From: Candidatus Alistipes stercoravium | Lineage (GTDB): Bacteria > Bacteroidota > Bacteroidia > Bacteroidales > Rikenellaceae | Length of the DNA: 64,000 nucleotides | Direction: 5' to 3' | NCBI GenBank assembly: GCA_019119615.1 | Contig: DWWQ01000011.1 | Coordinates: 1 to 64,000, forward strand | Shown: piece by piece, positions 9,597 to 20,694 of the stretch | How the letters are laid out: the number at the start of each line of letters is the position of its first letter | How positions within the stretch are numbered: the first letter of the stretch is position 1 | Translations under genes and position numbers: made by a program | The notes under the pieces: model-generated | The model's database searches: none | What the model was told of the DNA's origin: nothing | What the model saw: only the letters and a program-made list of their open reading frames with translations

Positions 9597-10706
9597 ATGG
9601 AGACCAACACGCCACGCCGCACCGCGGAAGCCGCGGATGCGGGAATCGATCTGCCGGAGCTGCTGCGCAAGCTCTGGGACGGGCGGCGCCTGATCCTCAA
9701 GGGATGCCTCATCGGCGCCCTTGCGGGGCTGGTCATCGCCTTCAGCATCCCCCGGGAGTACACCACGACGGTCAAGCTGGCGCCCGAAATCCAGGCCGGC
9801 CGGCCGAATCTCGGCGGATTGAGCTCCCTGGCCTCGATGGCCGGGATCCAGATGGGGAGCATGAACACTGCGGATGCGGTCTCTCCGGAACTCTATCCGG
9901 ACATCGTGCAGTCGGTACCTTTCCTGACTGCCCTGTTCGACGTACGCCTCACGGATGCCGCCGGGGAGAAGAGCTGGACCGTCGGGGAGTACGTCTCCGA
10001 GGAGCTGCGCGTTCCCTGGTGGGACCGTCTCCTCGGGCTTCCCTTCCGGCTGCTCGACGGGATCCGGAACCTCTTCGCAACGGAGGAACCGCATCCCGCG
10101 GGCTCCGGAACGGATCCCTTCCGTCTGACGCGCGCGGAGGCCGAAGCGGTCCGCACGCTCCGGGAGCGTATCGCCGTGGGCGTGGACCGCAAGACGCTGG
10201 TCGTCTCGCTGTGGGTAACCATGCAGGACCCGCTCGTCTCGGCGACGCTGACCGACACGGTGATGCGCAACCTGCAGGAGTTCATCACGCAGTACCGCAC
10301 CGACAAGGCGCGCAACGACCTGGCCTTCACCCAGCGCCTCTTCGACGAGGCCCGCGACAACTACTACGAGGCCCAGCAGCGCTACGCCCGATACATGGAC
10401 CAGAACCAGGGCATCGTCCGCCGCAGCTACCTCACCGAGCAGGAGCGGCTGCAGAACGAGATGAACCTGGCCTTCAACCTCTACAACCAGACGGCCCAGC
10501 AGCTCCAGCTGGCCCGGGCCAAGGTCCAGGAGTCCACACCCGTCTACGCCGTCGTGCAGCCGGCCACCGTACCGCTCAAACCCTCGAAGCCTTCGAAAAT
10601 AATCCTCCTCGCGGGTTGCATATTTCTCGCAGGTGTCGTATCTTCGGGGTGGATTTTCGTCAGGGAAAAGTGGCCCGGGCGACGGCACGACAGATCAAAC
10701 ACCTAA
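9597..10706 (+). CDS. Wzz-type chain-length determinant
   Basis: N-terminal [18 protein letters not shown], coiled-coil region, C-terminal TM with PLKPSKPSK motif; no kinase domain. Confidence 0.9.
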   Translation: METNTPRRTAEAADAGIDLPELLRKLWDGRRLILKGCLIGALAGLVIAFSIPREYTTTVKLAPEIQAGRPNLGGLSSLASMAGIQMGSMNTADAVSPELYPDIVQSVPFLTALFDVRLTDAAGEKSWTVGEYVSEELRVPWWDRLLGLPFRLLDGIRNLFATEEPHPAGSGTDPFRLTRAEAEAVRTLRERIAVGVDRKTLVVSLWVTMQDPLVSATLTDTVMRNLQEFITQYRTDKARNDLAFTQRLFDEARDNYYEAQQRYARYMDQNQGIVRRSYLTEQERLQNEMNLAFNLYNQTAQQLQLARAKVQESTPVYAVVQPATVPLKPSKPSKIILLAGCIFLAGVVSSGWIFVREKWPGRRHDRSNT

Positions 10707-10719
10707 CACCCATCGCGAC

Positions 10720-11622
10720 ATGAAAGGCATCGTACTGGCCGGAGGCAGCGGCACACGGCTCTATCCCATCACCAAGGGGGTCAGCAAGCAGCTCATACCG
10801 ATTTACGACAAGCCGATGGTCTATTACCCCATCTCGGTGCTGATGCTGGCGGGGATCCGCGAGATCCTCATCATCTCGACGCCCGAGGACCTGGGCGGGT
10901 TCCGCCGCCTGCTGGGCGACGGCTCCGACTTCGGCGTGCGCTTCGAGTATGCCGAGCAGCCCTCGCCCGACGGACTGGCGCAGGCCTTCCTGATCGGCGA
11001 GCGCTTCATCGGCGGCGACGCCGTCTGCCTGGTCCTCGGCGACAACATCTTCCACGGCGCCGGATTCTCCGGCATGCTCCGCGAAGCGGTGCATGCGGCC
11101 GAGCAGGAGCGGCGAGCCACGATCTTCGGATACTGGGTCAGCGACCCGGAACGCTACGGCGTCGCGGAGTTCGACCGCGCGGGCAACTGCCTCTCGATCG
11201 AGGAGAAACCCGCACATCCCAAATCCAACTACGCCGTCGTGGGGCTCTACTTCTACCCCAACAAGGTGGTGGAGGTGGCCCGCGGCATCCGCCCCTCGGC
11301 GCGCGGCGAGCTGGAGATCACCTCGGTGAACCAACGCTTCCTCGACGACGGCGAGCTGCGCGTGCAGACCCTCGGCCGGGGCTTCGCCTGGCTCGACACG
11401 GGCACGCACGACTCGTTGAGCGAAGCCTCGACCTTCATCGAGGTCATCGAGAAGCGCCAGGGGCTCAAGATCGCCTGCCTGGAGGGCATCGCCTACCGGC
11501 AGGGATGGATCGACGCGGAGAAGATCCGCCAGCTGGCGCAACCCATGCTCAAGAACCAGTACGGACAGTACCTGATGCAGGTCGTCGAGGAGCTGGAACG
11601 TACCGGAGAGCCCAACCTTTGA
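10720..11622 (+). CDS. rfbA: Glucose-1-phosphate thymidylyltransferase
   Basis: [46 protein letters not shown]. Confidence 0.97.
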   Translation: MKGIVLAGGSGTRLYPITKGVSKQLIPIYDKPMVYYPISVLMLAGIREILIISTPEDLGGFRRLLGDGSDFGVRFEYAEQPSPDGLAQAFLIGERFIGGDAVCLVLGDNIFHGAGFSGMLREAVHAAEQERRATIFGYWVSDPERYGVAEFDRAGNCLSIEEKPAHPKSNYAVVGLYFYPNKVVEVARGIRPSARGELEITSVNQRFLDDGELRVQTLGRGFAWLDTGTHDSLSEASTFIEVIEKRQGLKIACLEGIAYRQGWIDAEKIRQLAQPMLKNQYGQYLMQVVEELERTGEPNL

Positions 11623-11635
11623 CACCCGCAACGGC

Positions 11636-12211
11636 ATGAAAGTTCTGAAAACACCCCTCGAAGGCGTGGTAATCATCGAACCGCGCCTGTTCGAAGACTC
11701 CCGCGGCTACTTCTTCGAGTCCTTCTCGCAGCGCGACTTCGACGCACAGGTCGCTCCCGTGCGCTTCGTCCAGGACAACGAGAGCCGCTCGTGCTACGGC
11801 GTCGTGCGCGGCCTGCACTTCCAGCGGCCCCCCTTCGCGCAGGCGAAGCTCGTGCGCTGCGTCCGCGGCGCGGTGCTCGACGTCGCGGTGGACATCCGCC
11901 GCGGCTCGCCCACCTTCGGGCAGCATGTCGCCGTGGAGCTCACGGAAGAGAACCACCGCCAGCTCTTCATCCCGCGGGGCTTTGCCCACGGATTCTCGGT
12001 GTTGAGCGACGTGGCCCTCTTCCAGTACAAGTGCGACAACCCCTATGCCCCGCAGTCGGAGGGGGCCATTGCCTGGGACGACCTCGCCCTCGGCATCGAC
12101 TGGCGTATCCCCGCCCCGCGGATCCTCCTCTCGGCCAAGGATGCGGCGCACCCGCGCCTTGCGGAGGCCGACCTGCCGTTCGAATACAACGCACAGCATA
12201 GCCATGACTGA
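11636..12211 (+). CDS. rfbC: dTDP-4-dehydrorhamnose 3,5-epimerase
   Basis: GVVIIEPRLFEDSRGYFFESFS, VRGLHFQRPPFAQAKLVRCVRGAVLDVAVDIRRGSPTFG. Confidence 0.97.
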   Translation: MKVLKTPLEGVVIIEPRLFEDSRGYFFESFSQRDFDAQVAPVRFVQDNESRSCYGVVRGLHFQRPPFAQAKLVRCVRGAVLDVAVDIRRGSPTFGQHVAVELTEENHRQLFIPRGFAHGFSVLSDVALFQYKCDNPYAPQSEGAIAWDDLALGIDWRIPAPRILLSAKDAAHPRLAEADLPFEYNAQHSHD

Positions 12212-13097
12212 AAAACGCATTCTCGTTACGGGCTGCAACGGCCAGCTGGGGCGCGAAATGCAGCGCCTCGGAGCCCTCTCGCCCCACAGCTACCTCTTCA
12301 CGGACCTCGACCGGCTCGACATCACGGACCGGGAGGCCGTCCGCAGCTTCGTCCTCGGCGAACGGGTCGAGGTGATCGTGAACTGCGCGGCCTACACCAA
12401 CGTGGACCGTGCCGAAGAGGAGGAGGCCGCCGCCGATCTTGTGAACGCCACGGCGGCGGGCAATCTGGCCGAGGCGGCCCGTGAGGCGGGCGCCACGCTC
12501 TTCCACATCTCGACCGACTACGTCTTCGGCGGCGGGGGCAACACGCCCCTCACCGAGGAGATGCCGACGCACCCGCTGGGCGCCTACGGACGCACGAAGC
12601 TCCGCGGCGAGGAGGCCATCGCCGCCTCGGGGTGCCGGGCCCTCGTCATCCGCACGGCCTGGCTCTATTCGGAATGGGGCCGCAACTTCCTGAAAACGAT
12701 GCTCCGCCTGACGGCCGAGCGGGAGACGCTGCAGGTGGTCTTCGACCAGGTCGGCACGCCGACCTACGCCGGGGACCTCGCGCTGACGATCTTCTCGATC
12801 ATCGAGAAGGAGCTCTACGCGGGCCGCGAAGGGACCTACCACTTCTCGAACGAGGGGGTCTGTTCGTGGTACGACTTCGCCGTCGAGATCGCCCGGGCCG
12901 TGGGGCACGACCGCTGCCGGATCCGCCCCTGCCACAGCGACGAGTTCCCCTCGAAGGTGCGACGCCCGGCCTACTCCGTGCTGGACAAGACGAAGATCAA
13001 GCGCACGTTCGGCGTGGAGATCCCCCACTGGCGGGAATCGATGCAGTACTGCCTGGCCCGGATCCTGAAAGCACAGCAACAACAGCAAGCGCAATGA
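12204..13097 (+). CDS. rfbD: dTDP-4-dehydrorhamnose reductase
   Basis: RILVTGCNGQLGREMQ, STDYVFGG, YGRTKLRGEE; start overlaps the rfbC stop. Confidence 0.96.
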   Translation: MTEKRILVTGCNGQLGREMQRLGALSPHSYLFTDLDRLDITDREAVRSFVLGERVEVIVNCAAYTNVDRAEEEEAAADLVNATAAGNLAEAAREAGATLFHISTDYVFGGGGNTPLTEEMPTHPLGAYGRTKLRGEEAIAASGCRALVIRTAWLYSEWGRNFLKTMLRLTAERETLQVVFDQVGTPTYAGDLALTIFSIIEKELYAGREGTYHFSNEGVCSWYDFAVEIARAVGHDRCRIRPCHSDEFPSKVRRPAYSVLDKTKIKRTFGVEIPHWRESMQYCLARILKAQQQQQAQ

Positions 13098-14227
13098 AAT
13101 CGATACTGATCACCGGCGGCGCCGGATTCATCGGCTCGCACGTCGTACGGCTCTTCGTTACGAAGTACCCCGACTGCCGCATCATCAACCTCGACAAGCT
13201 GACCTATGCCGGCAACCTGGAGAACCTGCGCGATGTCGAGCAGCGTCCCAACTACACCTTCGTGCGGGGCGACATCTGCGACTTCGAGACCGTCGTGTCG
13301 CTGATGCGGCGGCACGAGGTCGATGGCATCATCCACCTGGCGGCCGAGAGCCATGTGGACCGTTCGATCCGCGACCCCTTCACCTTCGCCCGCACGAACG
13401 TCCTGGGGACCCTCACGCTGCTCGAGGCGGCGCGCCGCTGCTGGGAGGAGCGTCCCGAGGGCTATGCGGACAAGCTCTTCTACCACATCTCCACGGACGA
13501 GGTCTACGGCGCGTTGGAGATCACCCGCCCCGAGGGCGTCGAGTCGCCCTTCACGACGGCGGCATCCTCCGCGGAGCACCACCTGGCCTACGGCGAGGAG
13601 TTCTTCGAGGAGACCACCCGCTATGCGCCGCACAGCCCCTACTCGGCCTCGAAAGCCTCGAGCGACCACTTCGTGCGCGCCTACCACGACACCTACGGTA
13701 TGCCGACACTCGTAACGAACTGCTCGAACAACTACGGTCCCTACCAGTTTCCCGAGAAGCTCATACCGCTGTTCATCAACAACATCCGCCACCGCCGGCC
13801 GCTGCCCGTCTACGGCCGCGGCGAGAACGTCCGCGACTGGCTCTACGTCGAGGACCACGCCCGGGCGATCGACCGGATCTTCCACTGCGGCCGCGTGGCC
13901 GAGACCTACAACATCGGCGGCTTCAACGAGTGGAAGAACATCGACCTGATCCGGGTGCTCATCCGCACGACGGACCGCCTGCTGGGACGCCGCGAGGAGG
14001 AGGACATGGATCTGATCACCTTCGTCGAGGACCGCAAGGGCCACGACCTGCGCTACGCGATCGACTCGCGCAAGCTGCAGCGCGAACTGGGCTGGGAGCC
14101 CTCGCTGCAGTTCGAGGAGGGCATCGAGCGGACCGTCCGCTGGTACCTGGACAACCAGGCGTGGATGGACCGCGTTACCTCGGGCGCCTACCGGACCTAT
14201 TACGAGGAGATGTACGGCCCCAGATAG
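13094..14227 (+). CDS. rfbB: dTDP-glucose 4,6-dehydratase
   Basis: ILITGGAGFIGSHVVRLF, HLAAESHVDRSI, YSASKASSDHFVRAYH; start at 13094. Confidence 0.97.
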   Translation: MKSILITGGAGFIGSHVVRLFVTKYPDCRIINLDKLTYAGNLENLRDVEQRPNYTFVRGDICDFETVVSLMRRHEVDGIIHLAAESHVDRSIRDPFTFARTNVLGTLTLLEAARRCWEERPEGYADKLFYHISTDEVYGALEITRPEGVESPFTTAASSAEHHLAYGEEFFEETTRYAPHSPYSASKASSDHFVRAYHDTYGMPTLVTNCSNNYGPYQFPEKLIPLFINNIRHRRPLPVYGRGENVRDWLYVEDHARAIDRIFHCGRVAETYNIGGFNEWKNIDLIRVLIRTTDRLLGRREEEDMDLITFVEDRKGHDLRYAIDSRKLQRELGWEPSLQFEEGIERTVRWYLDNQAWMDRVTSGAYRTYYEEMYGPR

Positions 14228-14274
14228 GATAATCTTCAAACATACCTGCGACATCCTCCGCTGCGGAATCACGG

Positions 14275-15825
14275 ATGAAAGCACAATCCCGGACTGCGAA
14301 AAGCATCAAAAACAGTTCGGTCGGGCTGATATTCTATTTTATCAGCCTGGCCCTGCAGTTCTTCTCGCGCAAAATTTTTCTCGACCGCCTCGGCGCCGAC
14401 GTGCTGGGTCTGAACACCACGGCGACGAACCTCCTGCAGTTTCTCAACCTCGCGGAGCTGGGCGTCGGCGCCGCGATCGCCTGCACGCTCTACCGGCCCC
14501 TGCTCGACGGGGACCGCAGGGCCGTCGGCGAGATCGTCTCCCTGCAGGGATGGATGTACCGCCGCATCGCCTGGTGCGTGCTGGGCGGCGGAGCGCTGCT
14601 CATGGGCTTTTTCCCGTGGATCTTCGCCAAGATGACGCTCCCGCTGTGGTATGCCTACGCCTCGTTCGGCGTACTGCTCGCGAGCGCCCTGCTGAGCTAC
14701 TTCGTCAATTACCGGCAGGTGCTCCTCTCGGCCGACCAGAAGGAGTACCGCATCCAGTACAGCTACCGGAGCGCGATGCTGGTGAAGGTCCTCTGCCAGA
14801 TCCTCGCCATCCGCTACCTCGACAACGGGTATGTCTGGTGGCTCGTGCTCGAGGCGTTGTTCGCCGCAATAGCCGCCGCGGCCCTCAACTTCACGATCCG
14901 CCGCACCTACCCCGACCTGCGCACGGACCTCTCGCAGGGCCGGCGCCTGAGCCGCAAATACCCCGAGGTCATCACCAAGGTCCGGCAGCTCTTCTTCCAC
15001 AAGATCGGAGGATTCGCCCTGACGCAGACCGCCCCGGTAATCATCTACGCCTACGCCTCGCTGAGCCTGGTGGCCCTCTACGGAAACTACCAGCTCGTCA
15101 TCACCGGAATCACCGCCCTCATGGGCGCCCTGTTCAACAGCATGAACGCCGGCGTGGGCAACCTCGTGGCCGAAGGCAACCGGGAACGGATCCTGAAGGT
15201 CTTCGAGGAGCTCTTCGCCTCCCGGTTCCTGCTCTGCTGCACGGCCTGCTTCGGCGTCTATACGCTGACTCCGGCCTTCATCTCGCTCTGGGTGGGACCC
15301 GAATACCTGCTCGATGACCTGACGCTGGCGCTGCTGACGGCCATCCTCTACATCAACCTCTCGCGCCTGACGGTCGATTCCTACCTCTACGCCTACGGCC
15401 TCTTCTCCGACATCGGAGCCCCGATCGCCGAGGCGGCGATGAACATCGGACTGTCGGTCCTGCTGGGCTACTTCCGGGGATTGCACGGCATTCTGGCGGG
15501 CATGCTCTGCAGTCTGGTGGCCGTGATCTTCCTCTGGAAGCCCTGGTACCTCTTCCGCCGGGGGCTGCGGATGAGCCCGACGTGGTACGCCGCCCTCTAC
15601 GCCCGCCATCTGGCGGCCCTCCTGCCCGTCGCCGTCGCCGCCGCCGCGACCCTCCGCCTCATTCCGTTCGACCCGTTCGCGGGCATCGGGGAGTGGGCCG
15701 CATACGGGGTGCTGGCCGTCGGCGGATTCTTCCTGCTCCTCTACGGGATGCTCTGCCTCCTGGTGCGGGGGATGCGGGACTTCACCCATCGTCTCATCGC
15801 CCTGATCCAACGGAACCATGCCTGA
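14275..15825 (+). CDS. Wzx-type polysaccharide flippase
   Basis: Polytopic membrane protein, SSVGLIFYFISLALQFFSRKIFLDRLGADVLGLNTTATNLLQFLNLAELGVGAAIACTLYRPL. Confidence 0.85.
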   Translation: MKAQSRTAKSIKNSSVGLIFYFISLALQFFSRKIFLDRLGADVLGLNTTATNLLQFLNLAELGVGAAIACTLYRPLLDGDRRAVGEIVSLQGWMYRRIAWCVLGGGALLMGFFPWIFAKMTLPLWYAYASFGVLLASALLSYFVNYRQVLLSADQKEYRIQYSYRSAMLVKVLCQILAIRYLDNGYVWWLVLEALFAAIAAAALNFTIRRTYPDLRTDLSQGRRLSRKYPEVITKVRQLFFHKIGGFALTQTAPVIIYAYASLSLVALYGNYQLVITGITALMGALFNSMNAGVGNLVAEGNRERILKVFEELFASRFLLCCTACFGVYTLTPAFISLWVGPEYLLDDLTLALLTAILYINLSRLTVDSYLYAYGLFSDIGAPIAEAAMNIGLSVLLGYFRGLHGILAGMLCSLVAVIFLWKPWYLFRRGLRMSPTWYAALYARHLAALLPVAVAAAATLRLIPFDPFAGIGEWAAYGVLAVGGFFLLLYGMLCLLVRGMRDFTHRLIALIQRNHA

Positions 15826-16792
15826 ACTCTCCGTCTGCGTGCCGGTCTACCGGGCCGAACGCTACATTGCCGCCTGCGCCCGCTCGCTGTTCGAACAGAC
15901 GATCGACGACATCGAATACATCTTCGTCGATGACGGGTCCCCGGACCGCAGCATCGCCCGCCTGCTGGAGGTGGCCGAGGCGTACCCCCGCCGGCTTCCG
16001 CAGATCCGCATCATCACCCATCCCGCCAACCGGGGCTCCGCCGCCGCGCGCAACACCTGTCTGGAGGCGGCGACGGGCACCTTCGTCGGCTGGTGCGACA
16101 GCGACGACCGCGTCGAGCCCGACATGTACCGACGCCTCGTGGAGCGGGCCCGCGAAACGGGGGCCGATCTGGTCTGGTGCAACGTCGCCGGCGATGCGGT
16201 CTCCGGCCGGGAGTTCGTTCCCGACAGCGAGGTCTGCCTTCCGGGCGAGGAGTACCTGAAGCTCTTCCTGCAGAAACGGTTTCTCGGGCTGATGACCAAC
16301 AAGCTGATCCGGCGCGACCTCTACCTGCGCCACTGCATCCGCTTTCCCGAGGGGTACGACATGATGGAGGACACGACGGTGCTGGTCCGGGCGCTCCGCT
16401 ACGCGAACCGCATCGACAACGTGCCGCAGCGCCTCTATCACTACATCCGGCGCGAGGGCAGCATCACCTCGCGCCTCGACAGCCGCGGGATCATCCGCAA
16501 CGTCTCCGACGTCGCCCGCTTCTGCACGGAGCAGTGGGCCGGGGATGCCGACGTCATCCGCTGCGTACACTGGTACGAGCAGCGCCACAAATACCACCTC
16601 GTCTCGCGCGGCGGCATCACTCCCGAAGCGTTCCGGGAGCTCTGGCGCGACGCCTCCGACACGCGGGAGACACTCGCCAACCCCACGATCCCCGCATACG
16701 GGCGGCTGGTCTGCCTGGCCCTGAACCACGGCATCACGCTGCCGCTCCGCATCAAGCAGCGCCTCGCGGAGATGCGGCGCCGCGACGGCTGA
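15818..16792 (+). CDS. Glycosyltransferase family 2
   Basis: LSVCVPVYRAERYIAACARSLFEQTIDDIEYIFVDDGSPDRS, GWCDSDDRVEPDMY. Confidence 0.93.
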   Translation: MPELSVCVPVYRAERYIAACARSLFEQTIDDIEYIFVDDGSPDRSIARLLEVAEAYPRRLPQIRIITHPANRGSAAARNTCLEAATGTFVGWCDSDDRVEPDMYRRLVERARETGADLVWCNVAGDAVSGREFVPDSEVCLPGEEYLKLFLQKRFLGLMTNKLIRRDLYLRHCIRFPEGYDMMEDTTVLVRALRYANRIDNVPQRLYHYIRREGSITSRLDSRGIIRNVSDVARFCTEQWAGDADVIRCVHWYEQRHKYHLVSRGGITPEAFRELWRDASDTRETLANPTIPAYGRLVCLALNHGITLPLRIKQRLAEMRRRDG

Positions 16793-16892
16793 CCGCCGCA
16801 GACCCCGGAAGGGCTGCAGGGCCTCGGAAAGTCTGCGGGGCAAAAGCCCCCGGACCCGAAAATCCGCAGAGCCCGCAAACACCGAACAAGAG

Positions 16893-17960
16893 ATGAATTC
16901 CGTAACCTTTCTGATGCCGGCCCCGGGCCCGCGGCCCGTCGGCGGCTACAAGGTGGTCTGCGAATACGCCAACCGCCTGGCGGCCACGCACCACGCCGTG
17001 CATATCGTCTACCCGGCCGCAGCGTGCCCCGAGCGGCTGACGTGGCGCGGGAAGCTCCGCGCCGCCGCCCGCTACCTCTACTACCGGCTTACGGGACGCT
17101 ACTCCGTGAAGGGGTGGTTCCCGCTGCACAAGGGCGTCCGCGAACACTTCGTCCGCACACTGGCCCCGCACCGGCTGCCCCGCACGACGTGCTACGTCGC
17201 CACGGCCATACAGACCGCCCGGGCCCTCAAGGCGTACCGCGCACCCGGCATCCGGAAGTTCTACCTCATCCAGCACTTCGAAAACTGGGAGTTCTCCGAC
17301 GCCGAGGTGCTGGAGAGCTACCGCTACGGCTATCGGAACATCGCGATCGCCTCGTGGCTGCAACGCCTCGTCGAGGCGGCCGGGGCGCCGTGCGAACTGA
17401 TCCACAACGGTTTCGACTTCGGCTTTTTCCGCATGAGCGTCGATTACACCCGCAAGGAGCGCTGCCGCGTGGCGATGCTCTACCACACAAGCGAGTGGAA
17501 GGGCTGCCGCTACGGATTCGAAGCCCTGCGGATCGTCAAGGAGCGCTGCCCGGAGCTGAAAGCCTCGATCTTCGGCGTGCCGCCGGCGCCGGCACTGCCC
17601 GACTGGATGGAGTACTTCCGCCAGCCCGACCGCGAGACCTTCAACCGGATCTACAACGAGGCGGCGATCTACCTGGGGCCGAGCCTCACCGAAGGGTGGG
17701 GCCTCACCGTCGGCGAAGCGATGATCTGCGGGGCCGCGGTGGTCTGCACCGACAACCGGGGTTACCGCGAGATGGCCATCGACGGCCGCACGGCCCTCGT
17801 GGCTCCCGTGGGGGATGCCGCGGCGCTGGCCGAACGGATCCTCCGCCTGATCGGAGACGACGATGAGCGCATCCGCATCGCCCGCGCGGGGCACCGCTAC
17901 ATCCGGCGCTTCACCTGGGAGGCCGCCTATGCGAAATTCGAACGGCTGATCGACGCCTGA
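16893..17960 (+). CDS. Glycosyltransferase, GT4-like
   Basis: LPSLTEGWGLTVGEAMICGAAVVCTDNRGYREMA-type C-terminal GT4 motif. Confidence 0.88.
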   Translation: MNSVTFLMPAPGPRPVGGYKVVCEYANRLAATHHAVHIVYPAAACPERLTWRGKLRAAARYLYYRLTGRYSVKGWFPLHKGVREHFVRTLAPHRLPRTTCYVATAIQTARALKAYRAPGIRKFYLIQHFENWEFSDAEVLESYRYGYRNIAIASWLQRLVEAAGAPCELIHNGFDFGFFRMSVDYTRKERCRVAMLYHTSEWKGCRYGFEALRIVKERCPELKASIFGVPPAPALPDWMEYFRQPDRETFNRIYNEAAIYLGPSLTEGWGLTVGEAMICGAAVVCTDNRGYREMAIDGRTALVAPVGDAAALAERILRLIGDDDERIRIARAGHRYIRRFTWEAAYAKFERLIDA

Positions 17961-18107
17961 CCCGGCGGCCGGCCCACCCCCCCGACAGGCCGCCCGCCGA
18001 AGCAGGCCCCCGCCGGCCCGACCTCTGCCGCACCCGCTCCGGGGCCGCCCCGCCGCAAGTTGCATCCGGCCCGATCCCGCAGCCCCCCCCAACAACTCCG
18101 CCCGAAG

Positions 18108-19163
18108 ATGATCCTTCCGATCCTGCTCTGTTTCCTGCTGGCCGTGGGATGCTCCTACGTCCGCTTCCCCTCGCCGGCCGCCCGACAGCGCACCTACCTG
18201 CTGCTGGGGGCCGGACTGATCCTGCTGGCCGTCTTCAAGCAGGGCGAGGGGCTTCCCGACTACCAGGGTTTCGTCGAGAACATCGAAGGCAATGCGGAGA
18301 CGACCCTCGAGATCAAGGAGCCCGCCTTCTTCGCCATCCGGTGGATTGCCGACCGCTTCCCCGGGCAGCGGATCCTCGTCGCCCTGCTCCTCTACGCCCT
18401 GCTGGGCATCACGACCAAGCTCGCGGCCATCCGGCAGCTCACCGACCTGTGGTTCCTGGCGCTGGCCGTCTACATCAGCAACTTCTACATGCTCCACGAC
18501 CTGATCCAGGTCCGGGCCGGCGTCGCCTCGGGGCTCCTCCTGCTCTGCATCCGGCCGCTCCAGGAACGCGACCTGCGCCGCTTCCTGCCGACGGCCCTCG
18601 CCGCCCTGCTGTTCCACTACTCGGCCGTCGTGATCCTCCCGCTGTGGCTGCTCAACCCCCGGACCTTCCGCAAATGGTTCTGGGCGGCGCTCATCCCCGC
18701 AGCCGGCCTGCTCCACTTTGCGGGACTCGACCTGCTGGCACTCGCCACGCACCTCCCGATCCCCGGCATCCAGGTCAAGATCGAGGTCTACCGGCAGATC
18801 ACCGAGCTGGGCCTCAACGGCTGGGACGCCTTCGACCCCTTCGCCGCAACCTTCCTCGCAAGGGTCGGCATGCTCTACCTGCTGATCCTCTGCCTCGAAC
18901 CCCTGCAGCGGCACAACGTCTACACCCGCCTGCTGCTGAAGATCTACGCCGTGGCCCTCGCCTCGTTCCTGCTGCTGGGCAACGTCCCCGTCGTCGCCGC
19001 GCGGACACGGGAGCTGCTCTCGATCGTCGAGATCGTCCTGCTCCCCTCGCTGACCTACCTGGGACGCCCCCGCTGGCTCACCCGCGCGATACCCGCGGCC
19101 TACAGCCTGCTGATCCTGCTGCTGCTCGTCTTCGGCAACCACCTGCTGGACCGCGAACTTTAA
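18108..19163 (+). CDS. EpsG/Wzy-like O-antigen polymerase
   Basis: Polytopic; YLLLGAGLILLAVFKQGEGLPDYQGFVE and YISNFYMLHDLIQVRAGVASGLLL resemble EpsG-type polymerases. Confidence 0.75.
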   Translation: MILPILLCFLLAVGCSYVRFPSPAARQRTYLLLGAGLILLAVFKQGEGLPDYQGFVENIEGNAETTLEIKEPAFFAIRWIADRFPGQRILVALLLYALLGITTKLAAIRQLTDLWFLALAVYISNFYMLHDLIQVRAGVASGLLLLCIRPLQERDLRRFLPTALAALLFHYSAVVILPLWLLNPRTFRKWFWAALIPAAGLLHFAGLDLLALATHLPIPGIQVKIEVYRQITELGLNGWDAFDPFAATFLARVGMLYLLILCLEPLQRHNVYTRLLLKIYAVALASFLLLGNVPVVAARTRELLSIVEIVLLPSLTYLGRPRWLTRAIPAAYSLLILLLLVFGNHLLDREL

Positions 19164-19172
19164 ACTCCGCCT

Positions 19173-20054
19173 ATGCAATCACCGGCCCCCATCGCCATCC
19201 TCCTCTCCACCTACAACGGAGAGCGTTACCTCGCCGCACAACTCGACTCGCTGCTCGCCCAGAGCTGCCGCGGGTGGTGCCTCTTCATCCGCGACGACGG
19301 CTCGAAAGACGCGACCTGCGCCATCATCGACGCCTACGCCCGCCGCCACCCCGCAAGGATCCGACGCCTCGACGACCGCGCGGGCAACCTCGGGTCGGGC
19401 CGCTCGTTCATGGCCCTGCTCGCCGCCGTCGAGGCCGACTACTACCTCTTCTGCGACCAGGACGACGTCTGGCTGCCGGAGAAGGTCGAACGGCTCTACC
19501 GGAAGATGCGGCAATGCGAGCAGGCACAGGGCGACCTTCCGCTGGGCGTCTTCAGCGACCTGCGGGTCGTCGATGCCCGGCTGCGGACGATCGCCCCCTC
19601 GCTGTGGGCCTATTCGGGCATCGACCCCCGCAACTGCCGGGACCCCTACCGGATGATCCTCTACGGCTGTCCCCTCTTCGGCTGCGCGACGCTCTTCAAC
19701 CGCGCGGCCCGCGAACGCCTGCTGCCCTACCCGGGATGGAAATACCACGACCTGTGGACGGCGCTGGTCCTCGCGGGGGTCGGACGGCTCGACTACCTCC
19801 CCGAGCCAACCATCCTCTACCGCCAGCACGGCGCCAACGTCACGGGGGCCCACGGGGCCATCGACCGGCAGCACTACCTCCGGCGCCTCGCGCGCCTCGG
19901 GGAGACGCTTGCGGACCAGCGGGCCAAGCTGCGCGCCTTCCGGCAACTGCCCTATGCGGTCAGCATCCCGAAGATCGTCGGGATGAAGCTCCTCAAATGC
20001 CTGAAAACCCTGCTCAAAGACCCCGACCATGGAAAACCGGACGGTTCTCATTGA
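19173..20054 (+). CDS. Glycosyltransferase family 2 (rhamnosyltransferase-like)
   Basis: IAILLSTYNGERYLAAQLDSLLAQSCRGWCLFIRDDGSKD, YYLFCDQDDVWLPEKV. Confidence 0.93.
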   Translation: MQSPAPIAILLSTYNGERYLAAQLDSLLAQSCRGWCLFIRDDGSKDATCAIIDAYARRHPARIRRLDDRAGNLGSGRSFMALLAAVEADYYLFCDQDDVWLPEKVERLYRKMRQCEQAQGDLPLGVFSDLRVVDARLRTIAPSLWAYSGIDPRNCRDPYRMILYGCPLFGCATLFNRAARERLLPYPGWKYHDLWTALVLAGVGRLDYLPEPTILYRQHGANVTGAHGAIDRQHYLRRLARLGETLADQRAKLRAFRQLPYAVSIPKIVGMKLLKCLKTLLKDPDHGKPDGSH

Positions 20055-20694
20055 CATCTGCGGCACGCTGTTCGACTCGAACACGACGCTCGACTTCCTC
20101 GACTTCCTCCTGTGCTCGCGCTCCTACCGCCTCCTGCGGCGGATGGCGCGGAGTCTGCCGTGGCGCGCATTCAACCGCGGCTTCCGCCGCCTCACGGGCC
20201 GCGACCCGACGCGGGAGATGCTTCTGCGCCACCTGCGGGGCTACACGCGGCAGGAGCTGGCGACGGCCGCCGAAGCCTTCTACGAAACGTGCCTCGCCGC
20301 CCGGATCCGCCCGCGCCTGCAGGAGATCGTCGCCGAGGTGAAGGCCGCGGGCTACGAACCCTGCCTGGCCTCCGCCACCCTCGACTGCATCGCCCGCACC
20401 GTGGCCCGGCGCTGGGGGATCGGCCGCTGCTGCGCCTCCGAGCTGGACTACGACGGCGACCGCTGCACGGGGCGCCTGCGGCGGGACCTGCTGGGCCGCA
20501 AACTCGAATACCTCAAGGAGGCGGGGATCCACCCGCCCTTCGCCATGACCATCACCGACGACCGCTCGGACATGCCGCTGCTTCGCCTTTCGGAGCGCGT
20601 GCTCGTCGTCGCCCGCCGCAAGCGGGCCGCCCGGTGGCGCCGGACGCTGCGAAAAAACCGAATCACCCGTTACCAAATCCTATGCTGCAACTGA
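20029..20694 (+). CDS. HAD-superfamily (IB-like) phosphatase
   Basis: TVLIDICGTLFDSNTTLDFLDF, SATLDCIARTVA, ITDDRSDMPLL. Confidence 0.82.
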   Translation: MENRTVLIDICGTLFDSNTTLDFLDFLLCSRSYRLLRRMARSLPWRAFNRGFRRLTGRDPTREMLLRHLRGYTRQELATAAEAFYETCLAARIRPRLQEIVAEVKAAGYEPCLASATLDCIARTVARRWGIGRCCASELDYDGDRCTGRLRRDLLGRKLEYLKEAGIHPPFAMTITDDRSDMPLLRLSERVLVVARRKRAARWRRTLRKNRITRYQILCCN

